Virus record (IMG/VR): IMGVR_UViG_3300027971_000032
Coordinates: 1-64,000 of that record
Length of the DNA: 64,000 bases
Source: a virus
Reading direction: 5' to 3' (one strand)
The notes under the pieces are model-generated. The model saw only the letters and a list, made by a program, of their open reading frames with translations. It was not told the DNA's origin and did no database searches. Numbering within the stretch: the stretch's first letter is position 1; every line of letters starts with the position of its first letter. Made by a program: the position numbers and the translations under genes. Below are positions 48,907-61,937 of this stretch, in pieces.

Positions 48907-51900
48907 TTAAGCTTGTGCTTCTGTCCAGGATAGACGTGTTTGAATTTGAGCATTCGAGCTACCGATGTTAATACCAACAATCGTAAGCGTATCTGGACCG
49001 TCTGGGTAAACACCTGCAGCACCTGGTGTGTTAGTTGTACCACCACCAAGAATACTATTACCTAGATCTCGTAGCATGTTAAGAGCAGCAGCTGCTACGG
49101 AGTAGTTAGTAGAACCGGCGTTGTTCACAGCATAGAAGCTAAACATCGCTTCACCGCCTGAGACATATACAGGGCCTGTATGGTCAGCAATCTGGGCAAG
49201 ACTTGATGTACCAGTAGCAATAGGACCGAAGGTGCTTAATGCTGCTGTGGCACCGGTATAGCTTGTTGTTGTGCTAGTTGTTGGTGCAATCGGCGCGCCA
49301 TTTAGAATTAGCTGAATCAAGAACACCCCGTTAACTAGCACGTCCAAGTTTTGCAACGTGAGCTGCATACGGTTAACAATTTCCTTTGAGCCAAGTACAC
49401 CAGTAACACCAGAATCAACTGAAGGCGTAACTCTTAGAGTTGCAAGAGCAACAGCACTATTGTACGTTACTGTTGTAGAACCGGAGCCTGACCCCTGTCT
49501 ATTCATTGTAATAGTGTTGTTTGGGTTGCCGCCGGACACGGCTGTAACTATTGCGCCGGAAGGAATATTGCTACCTGCCACTAACATACCAGGGAAGATC
49601 GGTGTAGTATTAACAACGCTAAATGTATTTGAGCCTGAACCAATAGTTACTGAAGCAACGTTACCAGCAATTGCAGTGGTAGTTGTTGTTTCACCGTAGG
49701 TAAATTGCAACGACTTATCGTTATCGTACTGTCCGTCCATAATTACTGACGTACCCCAGTGGCTAATCGTCGGTGAGAATTGTGGTGAATGTAGATACAC
49801 TGATATAGGAGCAGTAGCAGAGAATGTATGAGTTACATCTCCCGTTGCATTACCCATATTAGCAAAGCTGTAAGTAGAGGAGCCTGAGCTTGATGCAGCT
49901 CTGGACATGACCACTGTATTAAATGCCCCGGTGGTAATAGACGCAACATAGGTATTATTTGGAATACCTGTACCGTAAATTAACATGCCTACTTGCAGAC
50001 CAGCTACTGAGTTTGTTGATGTTAAGGTTGAGCTGCCGCTCGTTCTTGTCATTGTTACGGTTGTGGCTGCCTTACCTCTTGTAAGACCGGTAAGTGTTGT
50101 AGCTGTCTTGCCTGAATAAAACACATACTCAGGATTGCTTGGGTTATCAATATAAACTGTACCAGTTGTTGGGAATGCAGTAGTGTTACCAACCGACATT
50201 GTTGTTGCGCTTGATGCCAACGTTGCTGCAAGATTCGTAAATGGTGCAATAGTATTGGTTTCGTATCTGGCAGGCAAGTTACCAGAACGCATGTACGCTT
50301 CAGTATTCTGGTTATTGTTAACAAACCTATGGACGTAAACTACTCTACCTTGTGTATCTCTGAATCCATATCTTACTGTACCAGCGCCGTACCAGCTATA
50401 GTCAAGATAGAACATTTGCATCTTAGTAAGATCAAGGTTCATACCAGATGGGCCAGTACCGTCCATCTTATCAATGTTCCATAAGTTTTGCGGAACTCTT
50501 GTATCGATAGTCTTAGAAATAATACAGACGTTCGTACCTGATAGAGTTGCTCCTCTATAAGGAGGCGAAACTGTCATAGAGGTGTCACTTGCAATATTTA
50601 GAACTCTGAATGACATCCCTCTAATAACTATAAAGTCACCAGGCACTAGTTGTGACGATAGTGAAGGTGATACCCCGTTAACGGTTGCGCCAGTTACTGT
50701 TGACGAGCCGTTAGTAACGTTAAAGAAGCCGGACAATTGTGTAGTTGAGCTTCTTCTTACACAGTAAAGAGTTTGACCATCAAATTCAAAAAATACACCA
50801 TTCTGGAAATCGAATAATCCGGTTCTGGTTGTTGCGCCATACCAGCTAGATACTGACAGAGCGGGTATACCAGTTGCAGGCGTTGCAGTGGGGGTTGTTA
50901 ATGTACTATATGTGAATTGGTTATCACTGACTACTGAAGTTACTGTAAAGGTACCATTATATGCTGTTTCATTACAGCCTGAAATAATAAAAGTTGTACC
51001 AAAACTAATGTAGTGAGGTGCTTTTGTAGTAACGGTTGCTACTGTTCCAGACGATGTAATCTTATCTACGTTAATGTTTGGCTTTAAGCTTGTACCTGTA
51101 CTAACTTGAATGCCTTTGCCAGATTGATATCTAAAGTATCTTCTTGTTTGACGAATAGTTTGAATATTGTGCGCTTGATTGCCTGTAGTAAACTGAACAC
51201 CGCCGTCAAATGCTCTATGTTGATATACACCGTCTGGTCTGGGGTAAATTGTGCCACCGGAAATTGATCCGGATGGCGCATTTACTACAACAAAGTTAAA
51301 AGATGTGCTGCTTAGTACCGAACTAACCTGCCATGTACCGTTAGGTGCATTAGATGATGCGGTTGAACCTGTTACATAGATACCATCGCCTATCTGAAGA
51401 CCGTGAGGGTTGGTTGTAGTTACTGTAACTACAACACCACTATTAGTCATAGCAGTTGCTTGTGGCATACTTGCATTTGAATAAAAGCTACCAGCGAATA
51501 CAAACGATAATGTTGAGTTATATACTGAGCCAGATGAACCTGTAAATGGCGTTCTTGCAGTATATGTGAAATTAGTACCAGCTGATACTGAATCTACTAC
51601 GAAAGGCCCGTTGCCACCGGTAAACAAGCTATCTTGAATAAGAACTGGTGTGCCAACCGCAGGTGGGGTAGTTGTCGATACTGTAACCGTAGTTGAACCA
51701 TTTGTTGCTTGAATATCTGTAATTACAATAGGGGTTTGTGTGTTGACAAAAAAGCTTGGCTGCATGTTAAGTAGCGAGAGGGTTTCCCACTTTGTAGGTT
51801 GCAACCCGTATTCAAAGTCAGTATCAATCAAAGCTTGAGGAGAAGAAATTCTCATCTTACCTACTGGGTCAATAATAGACTCGTCAGGAATAAATGATTC

Positions 51901-52182
51901 ACTAATTTCATCAACTACAATCTGCAACTTATCAGTGGCCGACATACTACCGGTATTATAATTTAATACGATTGTAGTAGTTGGGTTTGTGGTAACCGTT
52001 CCTTGCGTAACCGTATAGCTTGTAGCGGTAAGTGCTGGATCGCTAAAGTTGTAAATTACAGCGTTAGTAGTAACGTTAGTAATTAGTAATAGTCTTTCTC
52101 TTAGAACGACTCTAGGGATTACTATTGTCTTTGTAGAAGGGGTAAATGTATACTGAGTATCTAAAATAACACGTTTTGCCAT
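48907..52182 (-). CDS. Large virion structural protein (tail/fibre)
   Basis: A 1091-residue protein rich in Thr, Ser, Val and Gly. The N-terminal 120 residues (MAKRVILDTQYTFTPSTKTI, then VVDEISESFIPDESIIDPVG) look like a virion-attachment domain. Next come several repeated Ig-like or beta-strand modules with PHGLQIGDGIYVTG and PHYISFGTTFIISGC, and SVSSWYGATTRTGLFDFQNG around residue 440. Homologues are typical large structural proteins of marine T4-like phages. No enzyme motif is seen. Confidence 0.78.
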   Translation of the reverse strand: MAKRVILDTQYTFTPSTKTIVIPRVVLRERLLLITNVTTNAVIYNFSDPALTATSYTVTQGTVTTNPTTTIVLNYNTGSMSATDKLQIVVDEISESFIPDESIIDPVGKMRISSPQALIDTDFEYGLQPTKWETLSLLNMQPSFFVNTQTPIVITDIQATNGSTTVTVSTTTPPAVGTPVLIQDSLFTGGNGPFVVDSVSAGTNFTYTARTPFTGSSGSVYNSTLSFVFAGSFYSNASMPQATAMTNSGVVVTVTTTNPHGLQIGDGIYVTGSTASSNAPNGTWQVSSVLSSTSFNFVVVNAPSGSISGGTIYPRPDGVYQHRAFDGGVQFTTGNQAHNIQTIRQTRRYFRYQSGKGIQVSTGTSLKPNINVDKITSSGTVATVTTKAPHYISFGTTFIISGCNETAYNGTFTVTSVVSDNQFTYSTLTTPTATPATGIPALSVSSWYGATTRTGLFDFQNGVFFEFDGQTLYCVRRSSTTQLSGFFNVTNGSSTVTGATVNGVSPSLSSQLVPGDFIVIRGMSFRVLNIASDTSMTVSPPYRGATLSGTNVCIISKTIDTRVPQNLWNIDKMDGTGPSGMNLDLTKMQMFYLDYSWYGAGTVRYGFRDTQGRVVYVHRFVNNNQNTEAYMRSGNLPARYETNTIAPFTNLAATLASSATTMSVGNTTAFPTTGTVYIDNPSNPEYVFYSGKTATTLTGLTRGKAATTVTMTRTSGSSTLTSTNSVAGLQVGMLIYGTGIPNNTYVASITTGAFNTVVMSRAASSSGSSTYSFANMGNATGDVTHTFSATAPISVYLHSPQFSPTISHWGTSVIMDGQYDNDKSLQFTYGETTTTTAIAGNVASVTIGSGSNTFSVVNTTPIFPGMLVAGSNIPSGAIVTAVSGGNPNNTITMNRQGSGSGSTTVTYNSAVALATLRVTPSVDSGVTGVLGSKEIVNRMQLTLQNLDVLVNGVFLIQLILNGAPIAPTTSTTTSYTGATAALSTFGPIATGTSSLAQIADHTGPVYVSGGEAMFSFYAVNNAGSTNYSVAAAALNMLRDLGNSILGGGTTNTPGAAGVYPDGPDTLTIVGINIGSSNAQIQTRLSWTEAQA

Positions 52183-52191
52183 GTTGTCCTC

Positions 52192-53486
52192 TTAATCAAG
52201 CATTATACTTAATGGTTTAAATGGTGTTTGTTTTTGGTAATTGTTAAAGTTTTTCACAGTGTCAGCTACTTTGGCTGTGCAATAGAAAGCGGTCCCAAAT
52301 GTGGGCGCTGAGGACAGATATAAAGTAGACCCATTAACATAGTATCCCGAACTAAACACTGAAACTTCTGGTAAATTGTAGTAATCATTTATATATCTAG
52401 CCGGCAATTGCTTAGTTCCGTTTATATACAAATCTAAGCTTGCACCGTTAAATGGCGTTATAGAAACACCATTTGATGACAGTTTAAACGATCTTGTCTG
52501 CCCGTCAAATACATTAGAAAGATTATCTACAACATAATTTGGTAAGCCTTTAGTATAATCTACTGCTAGATTATCTGCAACTGTCCAAGTAGCTGCGCGA
52601 TCAACTGTAATTGTAGTATAGTTGTTTACCTGTAGAGGCGCTATTCCTTCTGTGAATGAAATAGCTGTGTTTGTGATAGTGCTGTCTGTAGTAACAAATC
52701 TAATATTCTCAAACCAGGGGCCTGCCGCATTGCTGCCTTTTTCACCTTTGACACCTGCACTATCAAATACTACTACGTCAAGTATATCGTTATTTGCTGC
52801 AGGTAAGTTGAGAGTTACTCTTGAAGTGTTTGCGGTATATTCTGTATTAGAAAGGAATATGCCATTTAAGTGTACTAATATATTACCTAGGGTGGTAATC
52901 CCTGACATTAAGAACACTGATTGATTGTTTGCTGCTGTAAAATTAAAGTTGCTTACAGCAGGTGTCTCACCCTTATCACCTTTAGGGCTTATTCGATCGT
53001 AACCGTATACAGCAACCAAGTCACTAGCAGTTGCACCTGAAGAAAGAACAATTGCAGTTGTGTTTGATGTGTACTCAGTATTACTTAATAAAACACCATT
53101 ATAAAATACTCGTACACCGCCGGTGTTTGCTGTGAATGTAGAAGGATAGAAAGTAGTTTGATCGCTAGTAGCTGTAAACTCTTCATAGAGAAGAGTTGCG
53201 GTTAGGCCGGTGTCACCCTTATTACCGGTATCACCTTTGTCGCCTTTGTTGCCGATATCACCTTTAGGCCCTACATCACCTTTTTCGCCTTTGTCTCCGT
53301 AACCCTTATCACCTTTAATACCTTGTATACCGCCATAAGGTAGATTTGTCCAGGCAGTAGAACCATCACCTATTTTAAACAGGCTAGTATTTGTTTCTAT
53401 ACCAAGCTCACCGGCTGCTAGTACTGTATTAGCAGTTGACCAATCTGAGGCGCTACCTCTTCTAAACTGAAATACTCCAAATGACA

Positions 53487-53487
<1 letters not shown>
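52192..53487 (-). CDS. Collagen-like tail fibre protein with Mtd-type N-terminal domain
   Basis: A 431-residue protein. FQFRRGSASDWSTANTVLAA and GELGIETNTSLFKIGDGSTA match the N-terminal attachment domain seen in many phage fibres (Mtd/hyaluronidase-fibre type). Residues 55-95 form a collagen-like stretch (GIKGDKGYGDKGEKGDVGPK). Two copies of a beta module with VRVFYNGVLLSNTEYTSNTT follow, then a C-terminal receptor-type domain. Overlaps the larger collagen-like gene by one base. Confidence 0.85.
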
Positions 53488-56504
<3,017 letters not shown>

Positions 56505-56533
56505 TTGGCTCCGTAATCACTGTATATACAGTG

Positions 56534-58498
56534 TTAATAATTAATGTCGCCCTGCTTTCTACTTGTCCATATTACTAGATTATATTTAGTGCCTTTGGTT
56601 ACTTCTCGACCTTCGTGTCCATGTGTCACTTGGCCAGGCCATAAAATAATCTTACCTATTTGAGTATTTATATTAGAGAAGTTTTGCCTATAAAAATAAG
56701 TATCTCCGCCTTCGTAATCATCATTCAGCTTTACGTTTCCTGAAACTAAAGAGGCATCATGGTGACAGTTAAGACTCTTTTGGGTTTCTGGTGAATACTT
56801 AATAATGAAAGCATCCCGCAAACCATTCATTAATAGCGGAAACCAATACTTTTCTATCACCGGGTTGATCGACTCTTTAAAATGCTTTTCTAAAGTATTC
56901 CAGAGCTCCATACTAAACTCTCTGATTCTTAATTCTTGTCCTGGAAACTTATCACCGTACATCGATTCCCATTTACCATGTGCTTCAGCCATGTCTATAA
57001 TTTTCTTACACATCTCTGGGGTAAGAAAATCCATCTCTAGGATGTCTGGTGCTACTACTGTAAGCTCTGTAGCATCAATAAATTCTATAATATCTGGATA
57101 GAGCTGTTGGAAGATGTTATTAAAAACAATCTTATCATTTGGCCCGCCATTACCATGTAAGATGCATGGGCAGCATCTAGTAGCAATATTAACAAATTGC
57201 TTTGTTGGCTTTAATACTAAATCATCTTCAATAGAGCTTAAGCATTGAAAGATATAATTCTCATAATCTAATTTGATATTAACCTTATTATTACTCTTAT
57301 TCTCTACATACTTCTTCTGTAAAAATAGTTGATCATCATCCGAATCCTGTATATAATCATCTATGATGGAAAGGATAGAGTCCTTGTATCCAATGTATAC
57401 TCCACTGTTTAGATACTTGTATGCGGTATGTGATTCAGTAAAATACTGTTCCATGGAACGATCAGGCCAGCAGATCTTTTCAGCTGCAAAAAGCACGTCA
57501 CATTCAAACCCTAAGAATCTATTCACGATAGTCTCTAATGAATCATTAATGATGACATCATGACCATCGCAGAACAATACAATCTTATTACCGTCAATGC
57601 TCTTAAGATAATCTTTAACTAAATTAATCTTTTGACCACCGCCCGGTCCTTGCATTGTACCACCCTTCCATTCTACACCATCGCCGATGTTTATAATCGG
57701 TACCTCTTTAGCCGCACTTGACTTACTAAGGTATTTGTATTTTTCAGAGTCTGTAGCAACGGTGACAACGATTGCTTCTTGAGTCATTATGGATTCTCCA
57801 CTTTCAATATCAGAGCCAAGTACCGATCTAGATACTTGATTAAATATACTAGTTTTATAGGCTATAGGGTTAGTAGGTATAAGATCTTTAAAAATATCTA
57901 CTAATGCAGTAAAATTATTAAGTATGCCTGGCTTATCTGTCAGACAGGTGTGTAGATAGTTAACACCACTGATAAGCGGAAAGAACTCATCAACCGGTAT
58001 AATGTTTTCCTTAAACTTGGAATTAACTAGCTTCTTAGCAAGCCTTGGGCTTATAGCGTAAGCATTATTCCAATAAGGGTAATATGGCCGTATAAATTTA
58101 TCATCTATATTCTGCACATGACCTGGAAACATCTCTTTGTGATCCAGGTATACTACATCTTGTGTTTCAAGAAGTCTATCGATTTCTTCTGAGTCAATAT
58201 GCCCTACTAGTCTTGAATCATCTTCAAGAATCAATAGGTTGTGATTGAGCTCAGCACAAAGCATCCACGCGTTATAATGCGATATGCTGGTTGCAACTTC
58301 TGTTATAGTTGCGTGTCGATGTAGCATTGGGTCCTGCCACCTAAGGTAAGGCTTAAACCCTAATGCTCTTATATTAGATAAGCTTAACGAGTGTCCGTTT
58401 ATGGCCGGTAATCTGGTCCATTCGTACTCGCTAAGCTGCTCTGAAATAAAATCTAATCTGTCTTTTCTTGTATCAAGATTTAGTACGACTATTTTCAC
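56534..58498 (-). CDS. Collagen-type lysyl hydroxylase / glycosyltransferase fusion (PLOD-like with GT25-like domain)
   Basis: A 654-residue three-part enzyme. Residues 1-215 resemble GT25/COLGALT galactosyltransferases: VVLNLDTRKDR, SISHYNAW, LLILEDDSRL (92-95). Residues 235-455 match the PLOD glycosyltransferase domain: IVVTVATDSEKYKYL, GGGQKINLVKDYL, FCDGHDVI (D311, D314), FAAEKICWPDR, YLNSGVYIGY, DSDDDQLF, ILHGNGGP. Residues 480-654 match the lysyl hydroxylase domain: CHHDASLVSGNVKLN (H579, D581), DYEGGDTYFYR, PGQVTHGHEG (His), GTKY (Lys638 in the 2-oxoglutarate site, where animals have Arg). Expected activity: hydroxylate Lys in X-K-G and add Gal and Glc. The adjacent collagen-like gene is the likely substrate. 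Confidence 0.9.
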   Translation of the reverse strand: MKIVVLNLDTRKDRLDFISEQLSEYEWTRLPAINGHSLSLSNIRALGFKPYLRWQDPMLHRHATITEVATSISHYNAWMLCAELNHNLLILEDDSRLVGHIDSEEIDRLLETQDVVYLDHKEMFPGHVQNIDDKFIRPYYPYWNNAYAISPRLAKKLVNSKFKENIIPVDEFFPLISGVNYLHTCLTDKPGILNNFTALVDIFKDLIPTNPIAYKTSIFNQVSRSVLGSDIESGESIMTQEAIVVTVATDSEKYKYLSKSSAAKEVPIINIGDGVEWKGGTMQGPGGGQKINLVKDYLKSIDGNKIVLFCDGHDVIINDSLETIVNRFLGFECDVLFAAEKICWPDRSMEQYFTESHTAYKYLNSGVYIGYKDSILSIIDDYIQDSDDDQLFLQKKYVENKSNNKVNIKLDYENYIFQCLSSIEDDLVLKPTKQFVNIATRCCPCILHGNGGPNDKIVFNNIFQQLYPDIIEFIDATELTVVAPDILEMDFLTPEMCKKIIDMAEAHGKWESMYGDKFPGQELRIREFSMELWNTLEKHFKESINPVIEKYWFPLLMNGLRDAFIIKYSPETQKSLNCHHDASLVSGNVKLNDDYEGGDTYFYRQNFSNINTQIGKIILWPGQVTHGHEGREVTKGTKYNLVIWTSRKQGDINY

Positions 58499-58664
58499 TT
58501 GGCTTCACCGTCTTGCTTTCATAATCAACTATTTTATTGCTAAGATCGTTAATTGTTTTTTCTAAAGTAACGATCTTAGCTTCCGCCAGTATAAGTTTAT
58601 TTGTTAAATCTTCAATATACTGCTTCTGCCTGTTTATGTAGGCATTAACAAAATCAACTTCCAT
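58473..58664 (-). CDS. Small coiled-coil protein
   Basis: A 63-residue protein, helical with heptad pattern: INRQKQYIEDLTNKLILAEA then KIVTLEKTINDLSNKIVDYE. It overlaps the PLOD-like gene start by 26 bp and begins two bases after the upstream fibre gene ends, so it is tightly coupled to both. It may be a fibre trimerisation or assembly partner. No known family is recognised. Confidence 0.7.
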   Translation of the reverse strand: MEVDFVNAYINRQKQYIEDLTNKLILAEAKIVTLEKTINDLSNKIVDYESKTVKPSENSRTKS

Positions 58665-58666
58665 TA

Positions 58667-60736
58667 TTAGAAACTGCCGCCATCTAATGAAGCATATACC
58701 AATGCTGTACCATTAGATTGTAAAACATACCCTTTGGTGCCTATCCCTAATTTTCTAAATCCGTTAGTTGAATTAGCAACTAGTATATCTTCTGCTGTAT
58801 AGCTGTTAAGACCTGTACCACCGCTATTACCTGCTAATGCGGTTGATAGGCTTAATGTATTAGCTACTATCGCTACATTTACAGTACCATTAGCAGTTAG
58901 TGCTACTGATGTTGAATTAGTGGTTAACCCGCCAGATGAAAGGTAAGCAACTAAGGTCGATATATTAAACGTAGCATTCGATGTATCGACAGTTGTACCT
59001 GGTGCGGCAGTCAGACTATCAAATAGCTTGAATACCCCGTCCGATGCATCTCTAAACAGACCAGCGTGTTGAGACGCACCACCGGTGTTGTTATAATTAC
59101 CGTAAAAACCTAGATCTAATACGTCTGACGATGTGTTGTTAGCTGCTAGTTGAATTAGAGAATCAGATACCGATAAGGTTGAAACGTTAATTGTAACGAG
59201 GGTACCAGTAACAGATAAGTTACCAGCGATAGTTACGTTATGATCAAACGTTGCATACTTAGCAAGTATATTATTTGCATATACTGTTGAATAATTTAAT
59301 GCAGATGAGCCAAGGTTATAAGTAACGTTAGCTGAAGGTACTATGTTGGTGTTAACTAGCCCATTAATAGATACAACATCAGAAGAATTACTACCCAGTA
59401 CAACGTTGCCTGTAACATCTATAGAGTTAAAAGTAACATTGCTTGTAGTGCCAACATCCTGGCCAATGTGTACACCAGTGGAATTAACCGTTACACCAGT
59501 GCCTGCTTTGACAAAAACACCAGAGGTGTTCGCAACTATACCGTCGTTAGCATTAACTGAAACGGCATTAGCGCTAACCGATATACCGTTACCTGCCCCT
59601 ACATCAAGTGTTACGCTTCCGCTTAAACCGCCGCCTGTAAGACCATCCCCGGCGACAACTTCGGTAATATCAGCATCAACCCCTCTCCAATACAATCCAG
59701 AGCCATTCGATGCTAGTACTTGGTTAGCTGTACCTACCGACCCATTAACCGAAAGAGTAACACCATTCGCAATAAACAACTGGGTTGTATTTGCAGAAAT
59801 GTATGATCCAACTGTGAGCGAAGATGCATTTACTACACCAGTAGTAAATAATCCTGACGTGTTAGCTACTACATTTGAACCAACACTTAATATCGCTGCG
59901 TTAACAGTGTTAGTAGCAATAACGCTACCTGTAGTATACAGCCCTGTTGAATTAGCTACTACGTTAGACCCAATACTTAATACTGCTGCATTAACAGTGT
60001 TAGTAGCAAGAACGTTACCAGTAGTAATTACTGTGCCGTTAACTGTAGTATATGTGTCATTATTACCAACATAAACTTCTTTAGCAGCAACTCTCTTTGC
60101 AACTCCTAAGCCACCCGCTATAGTTACAGCACCAGTAGTAGTGTTTGAACTATCAGTGGTATTAGCAACGCTTAGGATGTCTGTATTAACTGTGCCGGTT
60201 GTAAATACACCAGTTGAATTAATTACTGCTGCATTAGAGCCTACTACAAATGAGCCGCCGCTGCCAGCAAGTACCCCACCACCAACACTTAATTTATTAG
60301 TAGCCGTATCAAAGGTAAAATCTACGTCACCGGCGAATAGACTATTATTATTAAACTGAACTTGTGAATTAGAACCACCAGCGCTGGTTGAGAGAGCGCT
60401 TGCATTAATCCAGTGTACATTACCCGAGCCGCCAGATACTAGAAGTTGACCATTTGTACCATGCGCACCGTTAGCATATACTTGCGTAGCTACTAAGTTA
60501 GCAACGATTACCTTATCAATACCAGAAGTAGAGTTGGCTACTAGGGCCTGATTTGCAGTAAGAGTACCTGGGTTTCTAATGCCCCCAATCGCAACAACGT
60601 TAGCGGTATCTGTGCCTTTCACACTACCAATAAATAGTACCTCACCATTCGAGGTATAGGCTAATTCACCTGGCTGTAAACTACTAGGTACCGCAGTTTC
60701 AGTACTGCGTCTGATTTGAATGATTGTATTTGACAT
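58667..60736 (-). CDS. Long fibre protein with N-rich beta-repeats
   Basis: A 689-residue protein. IIQIRRSTETAVPSSLQPGE at the N-terminus, then LAYTSNGEVLFIGSVKGTDT, is a fibre attachment domain common in marine T4-like phages. The middle holds many copies of short repeats (ATNTVNAAILSVGSNVVANT and variants) and the junction motif GTNGQLLVSGGSGNVHWINA. Near residue 500, VTGTLVTINVSTLSVSDSLI and HAGLFRDASDGVFKLFDSLT are often seen in fibres. C-terminus ends YASLDGGSF. Confidence 0.82.
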   Translation of the reverse strand: MSNTIIQIRRSTETAVPSSLQPGELAYTSNGEVLFIGSVKGTDTANVVAIGGIRNPGTLTANQALVANSTSGIDKVIVANLVATQVYANGAHGTNGQLLVSGGSGNVHWINASALSTSAGGSNSQVQFNNNSLFAGDVDFTFDTATNKLSVGGGVLAGSGGSFVVGSNAAVINSTGVFTTGTVNTDILSVANTTDSSNTTTGAVTIAGGLGVAKRVAAKEVYVGNNDTYTTVNGTVITTGNVLATNTVNAAVLSIGSNVVANSTGLYTTGSVIATNTVNAAILSVGSNVVANTSGLFTTGVVNASSLTVGSYISANTTQLFIANGVTLSVNGSVGTANQVLASNGSGLYWRGVDADITEVVAGDGLTGGGLSGSVTLDVGAGNGISVSANAVSVNANDGIVANTSGVFVKAGTGVTVNSTGVHIGQDVGTTSNVTFNSIDVTGNVVLGSNSSDVVSINGLVNTNIVPSANVTYNLGSSALNYSTVYANNILAKYATFDHNVTIAGNLSVTGTLVTINVSTLSVSDSLIQLAANNTSSDVLDLGFYGNYNNTGGASQHAGLFRDASDGVFKLFDSLTAAPGTTVDTSNATFNISTLVAYLSSGGLTTNSTSVALTANGTVNVAIVANTLSLSTALAGNSGGTGLNSYTAEDILVANSTNGFRKLGIGTKGYVLQSNGTALVYASLDGGSF

Positions 60737-60973
60737 TTAGAAGGTTCCCCCGTCCAATCCTGATATTGAAATTGTTGTAACCGGTTTTACCTCATATTTA
60801 TTTAAACTTGAATTGTAGACTATTGCATCACCGTCTTGTGGAGTTCCCTCTACAACGTTAGCTAATTCGCGAATGGTAATTTGGTCCTTAAGCGTGTTTT
60901 TTAAAGTAAGTGTTGATTGCTGCGTTAGAAGCTGGTTGTTCTGCTTAACTACAGCTTTAATATTGGTAGTCAT
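60737..60973 (-). CDS. Small virion-associated protein
   Basis: A 78-residue protein: LKDQITIRELANVVEGTPQD then GDAIVYNSSLNKYEVKPVTT and an ISGLDGGTF end, the same LDGGxF tail as the long fibre gene just downstream. It resembles the N-terminal linker found in fibre proteins. Probably a small structural piece; function unknown. Confidence 0.65.
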   Translation of the reverse strand: MTTNIKAVVKQNNQLLTQQSTLTLKNTLKDQITIRELANVVEGTPQDGDAIVYNSSLNKYEVKPVTTISISGLDGGTF

Positions 60974-60974
60974 A

Positions 60975-61304
60975 TTATCTCGTAACGTTAGGGGTTACTG
61001 TAACTATACCTTCTAGTACTCTAGAGACTACACCAGAGCTGGATGTTAATTCTACGTCATAAACATATCTACCAGATGCTATATTAGCAGTAGCATTTGC
61101 AGATAACGATAATGTAACCGTGCCGTCAGCACCATCTAAACTAACGCTAAAACTAATTGAGTTTGACGATGTATAATGCTTTCTCATCTGAGCAGCACCA
61201 GTATAATTAGTCAAATCTATAGCAACACCATTTTCATCGAGAATATCGATATTGGTGCTGTATGATGCTCCCTGATCTATTATAAGATTTGCTTTAGTGG
61301 CCAT
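60975..61304 (-). CDS. Beta-sandwich tail protein (BppU-like N-terminal type)
   Basis: A 109-residue protein: LIIDQGASYSTNIDILDENG, VAIDLTNYTGAAQMRKHYTS, and GRYVYDVELTSSSGVVSRVL. This pattern (QGATxxxxxxxxDxxGxPxDLTG...GxYxYDxE) is a common phage tail/baseplate Ig-like domain. It is the first gene behind a late promoter at 61327. Confidence 0.75.
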   Translation of the reverse strand: MATKANLIIDQGASYSTNIDILDENGVAIDLTNYTGAAQMRKHYTSSNSISFSVSLDGADGTVTLSLSANATANIASGRYVYDVELTSSSGVVSRVLEGIVTVTPNVTR

Positions 61305-61326
61305 GATGGTAGAGTGTTGTTTTTCT

Positions 61327-61334
61327 TATTTATA
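61327..61334 (-). promoter_or_regulatory. Late promoter (TATAAATA) upstream of the fibre operon
   Basis: Exact TATAAATA, 23 bp upstream of the ATG at 61304 and four bases after the stop (in transcription order) of the PKHD-type gene. It could serve the genes from 61304 down to the collagen fibre. Confidence 0.72.
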
Positions 61335-61337
61335 AGA

Positions 61338-61937
61338 CTATATAAAGTCAGGTCCTGCAACCCATACTACCAAAGATCTTCTTATTCCTTTTGTTACTGG
61401 CGTCACTCTATGCAGGACATAACTAGGAAAGGCAGCCAGCATTCCTTTTTCTTTATCCACTGTAAGAGGTTCTGGACCAGTTAATATCTCTAAATCGCCA
61501 CCTTCGTACTCTTCAGGATCTGAAAGCTGTAATACCAAAGAAAGCTTTCTAGCACAATCAGTATTTTTACCAGCGTCTATATGCCAGGTATAATGGCTTT
61601 CCTCATCTCCAGTATATATCGTATACTGCATATCTTCTACAAACCCGTAGAGATTAAATCTGTAGAAATCACTATTAATACTTCTGGCCAAAAAAGCCAT
61701 TTTTTCATATATCCACTGATGAGGCTCTGAATTGTCTAACCACGCAGTTTTTGAGACTCTAATTTGAGTATTAACATCACCTTTAAGCCCTCCCACAATA
61801 CCATCTGATGCAGGTAGCTTTTCGCACATGTTAATTATATCTGAGACCTGTCTTGCATCAAAAGCTTCTCTCCAGGTAATAAATGGCTCATATGCAGTTT
61901 TTCTAGCTGATGCCGGTAAGAAGCTATAAAGAGACAT
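61338..61937 (-). CDS. 2OG-Fe(II) oxygenase, PKHD-type hydroxylase-like
   Basis: A 199-residue protein. Start set at ATG 61937, overlapping the upstream stop as TAATG; a longer frame exists but begins inside that gene. Iron ligands are in HYTWHIDAGKNTD (HxD) and FPSYVLHRVTPV (His), and RRSLVVW supplies the 2-oxoglutarate Arg. EYEGGDLEIL is the typical linking strand. The family hydroxylates protein or small-molecule targets using O2 and 2-oxoglutarate. It is paired with a second oxygenase and a Pro-containing glycine-rich fibre. Confidence 0.85.
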   Translation of the reverse strand: MSLYSFLPASARKTAYEPFITWREAFDARQVSDIINMCEKLPASDGIVGGLKGDVNTQIRVSKTAWLDNSEPHQWIYEKMAFLARSINSDFYRFNLYGFVEDMQYTIYTGDEESHYTWHIDAGKNTDCARKLSLVLQLSDPEEYEGGDLEILTGPEPLTVDKEKGMLAAFPSYVLHRVTPVTKGIRRSLVVWVAGPDFI

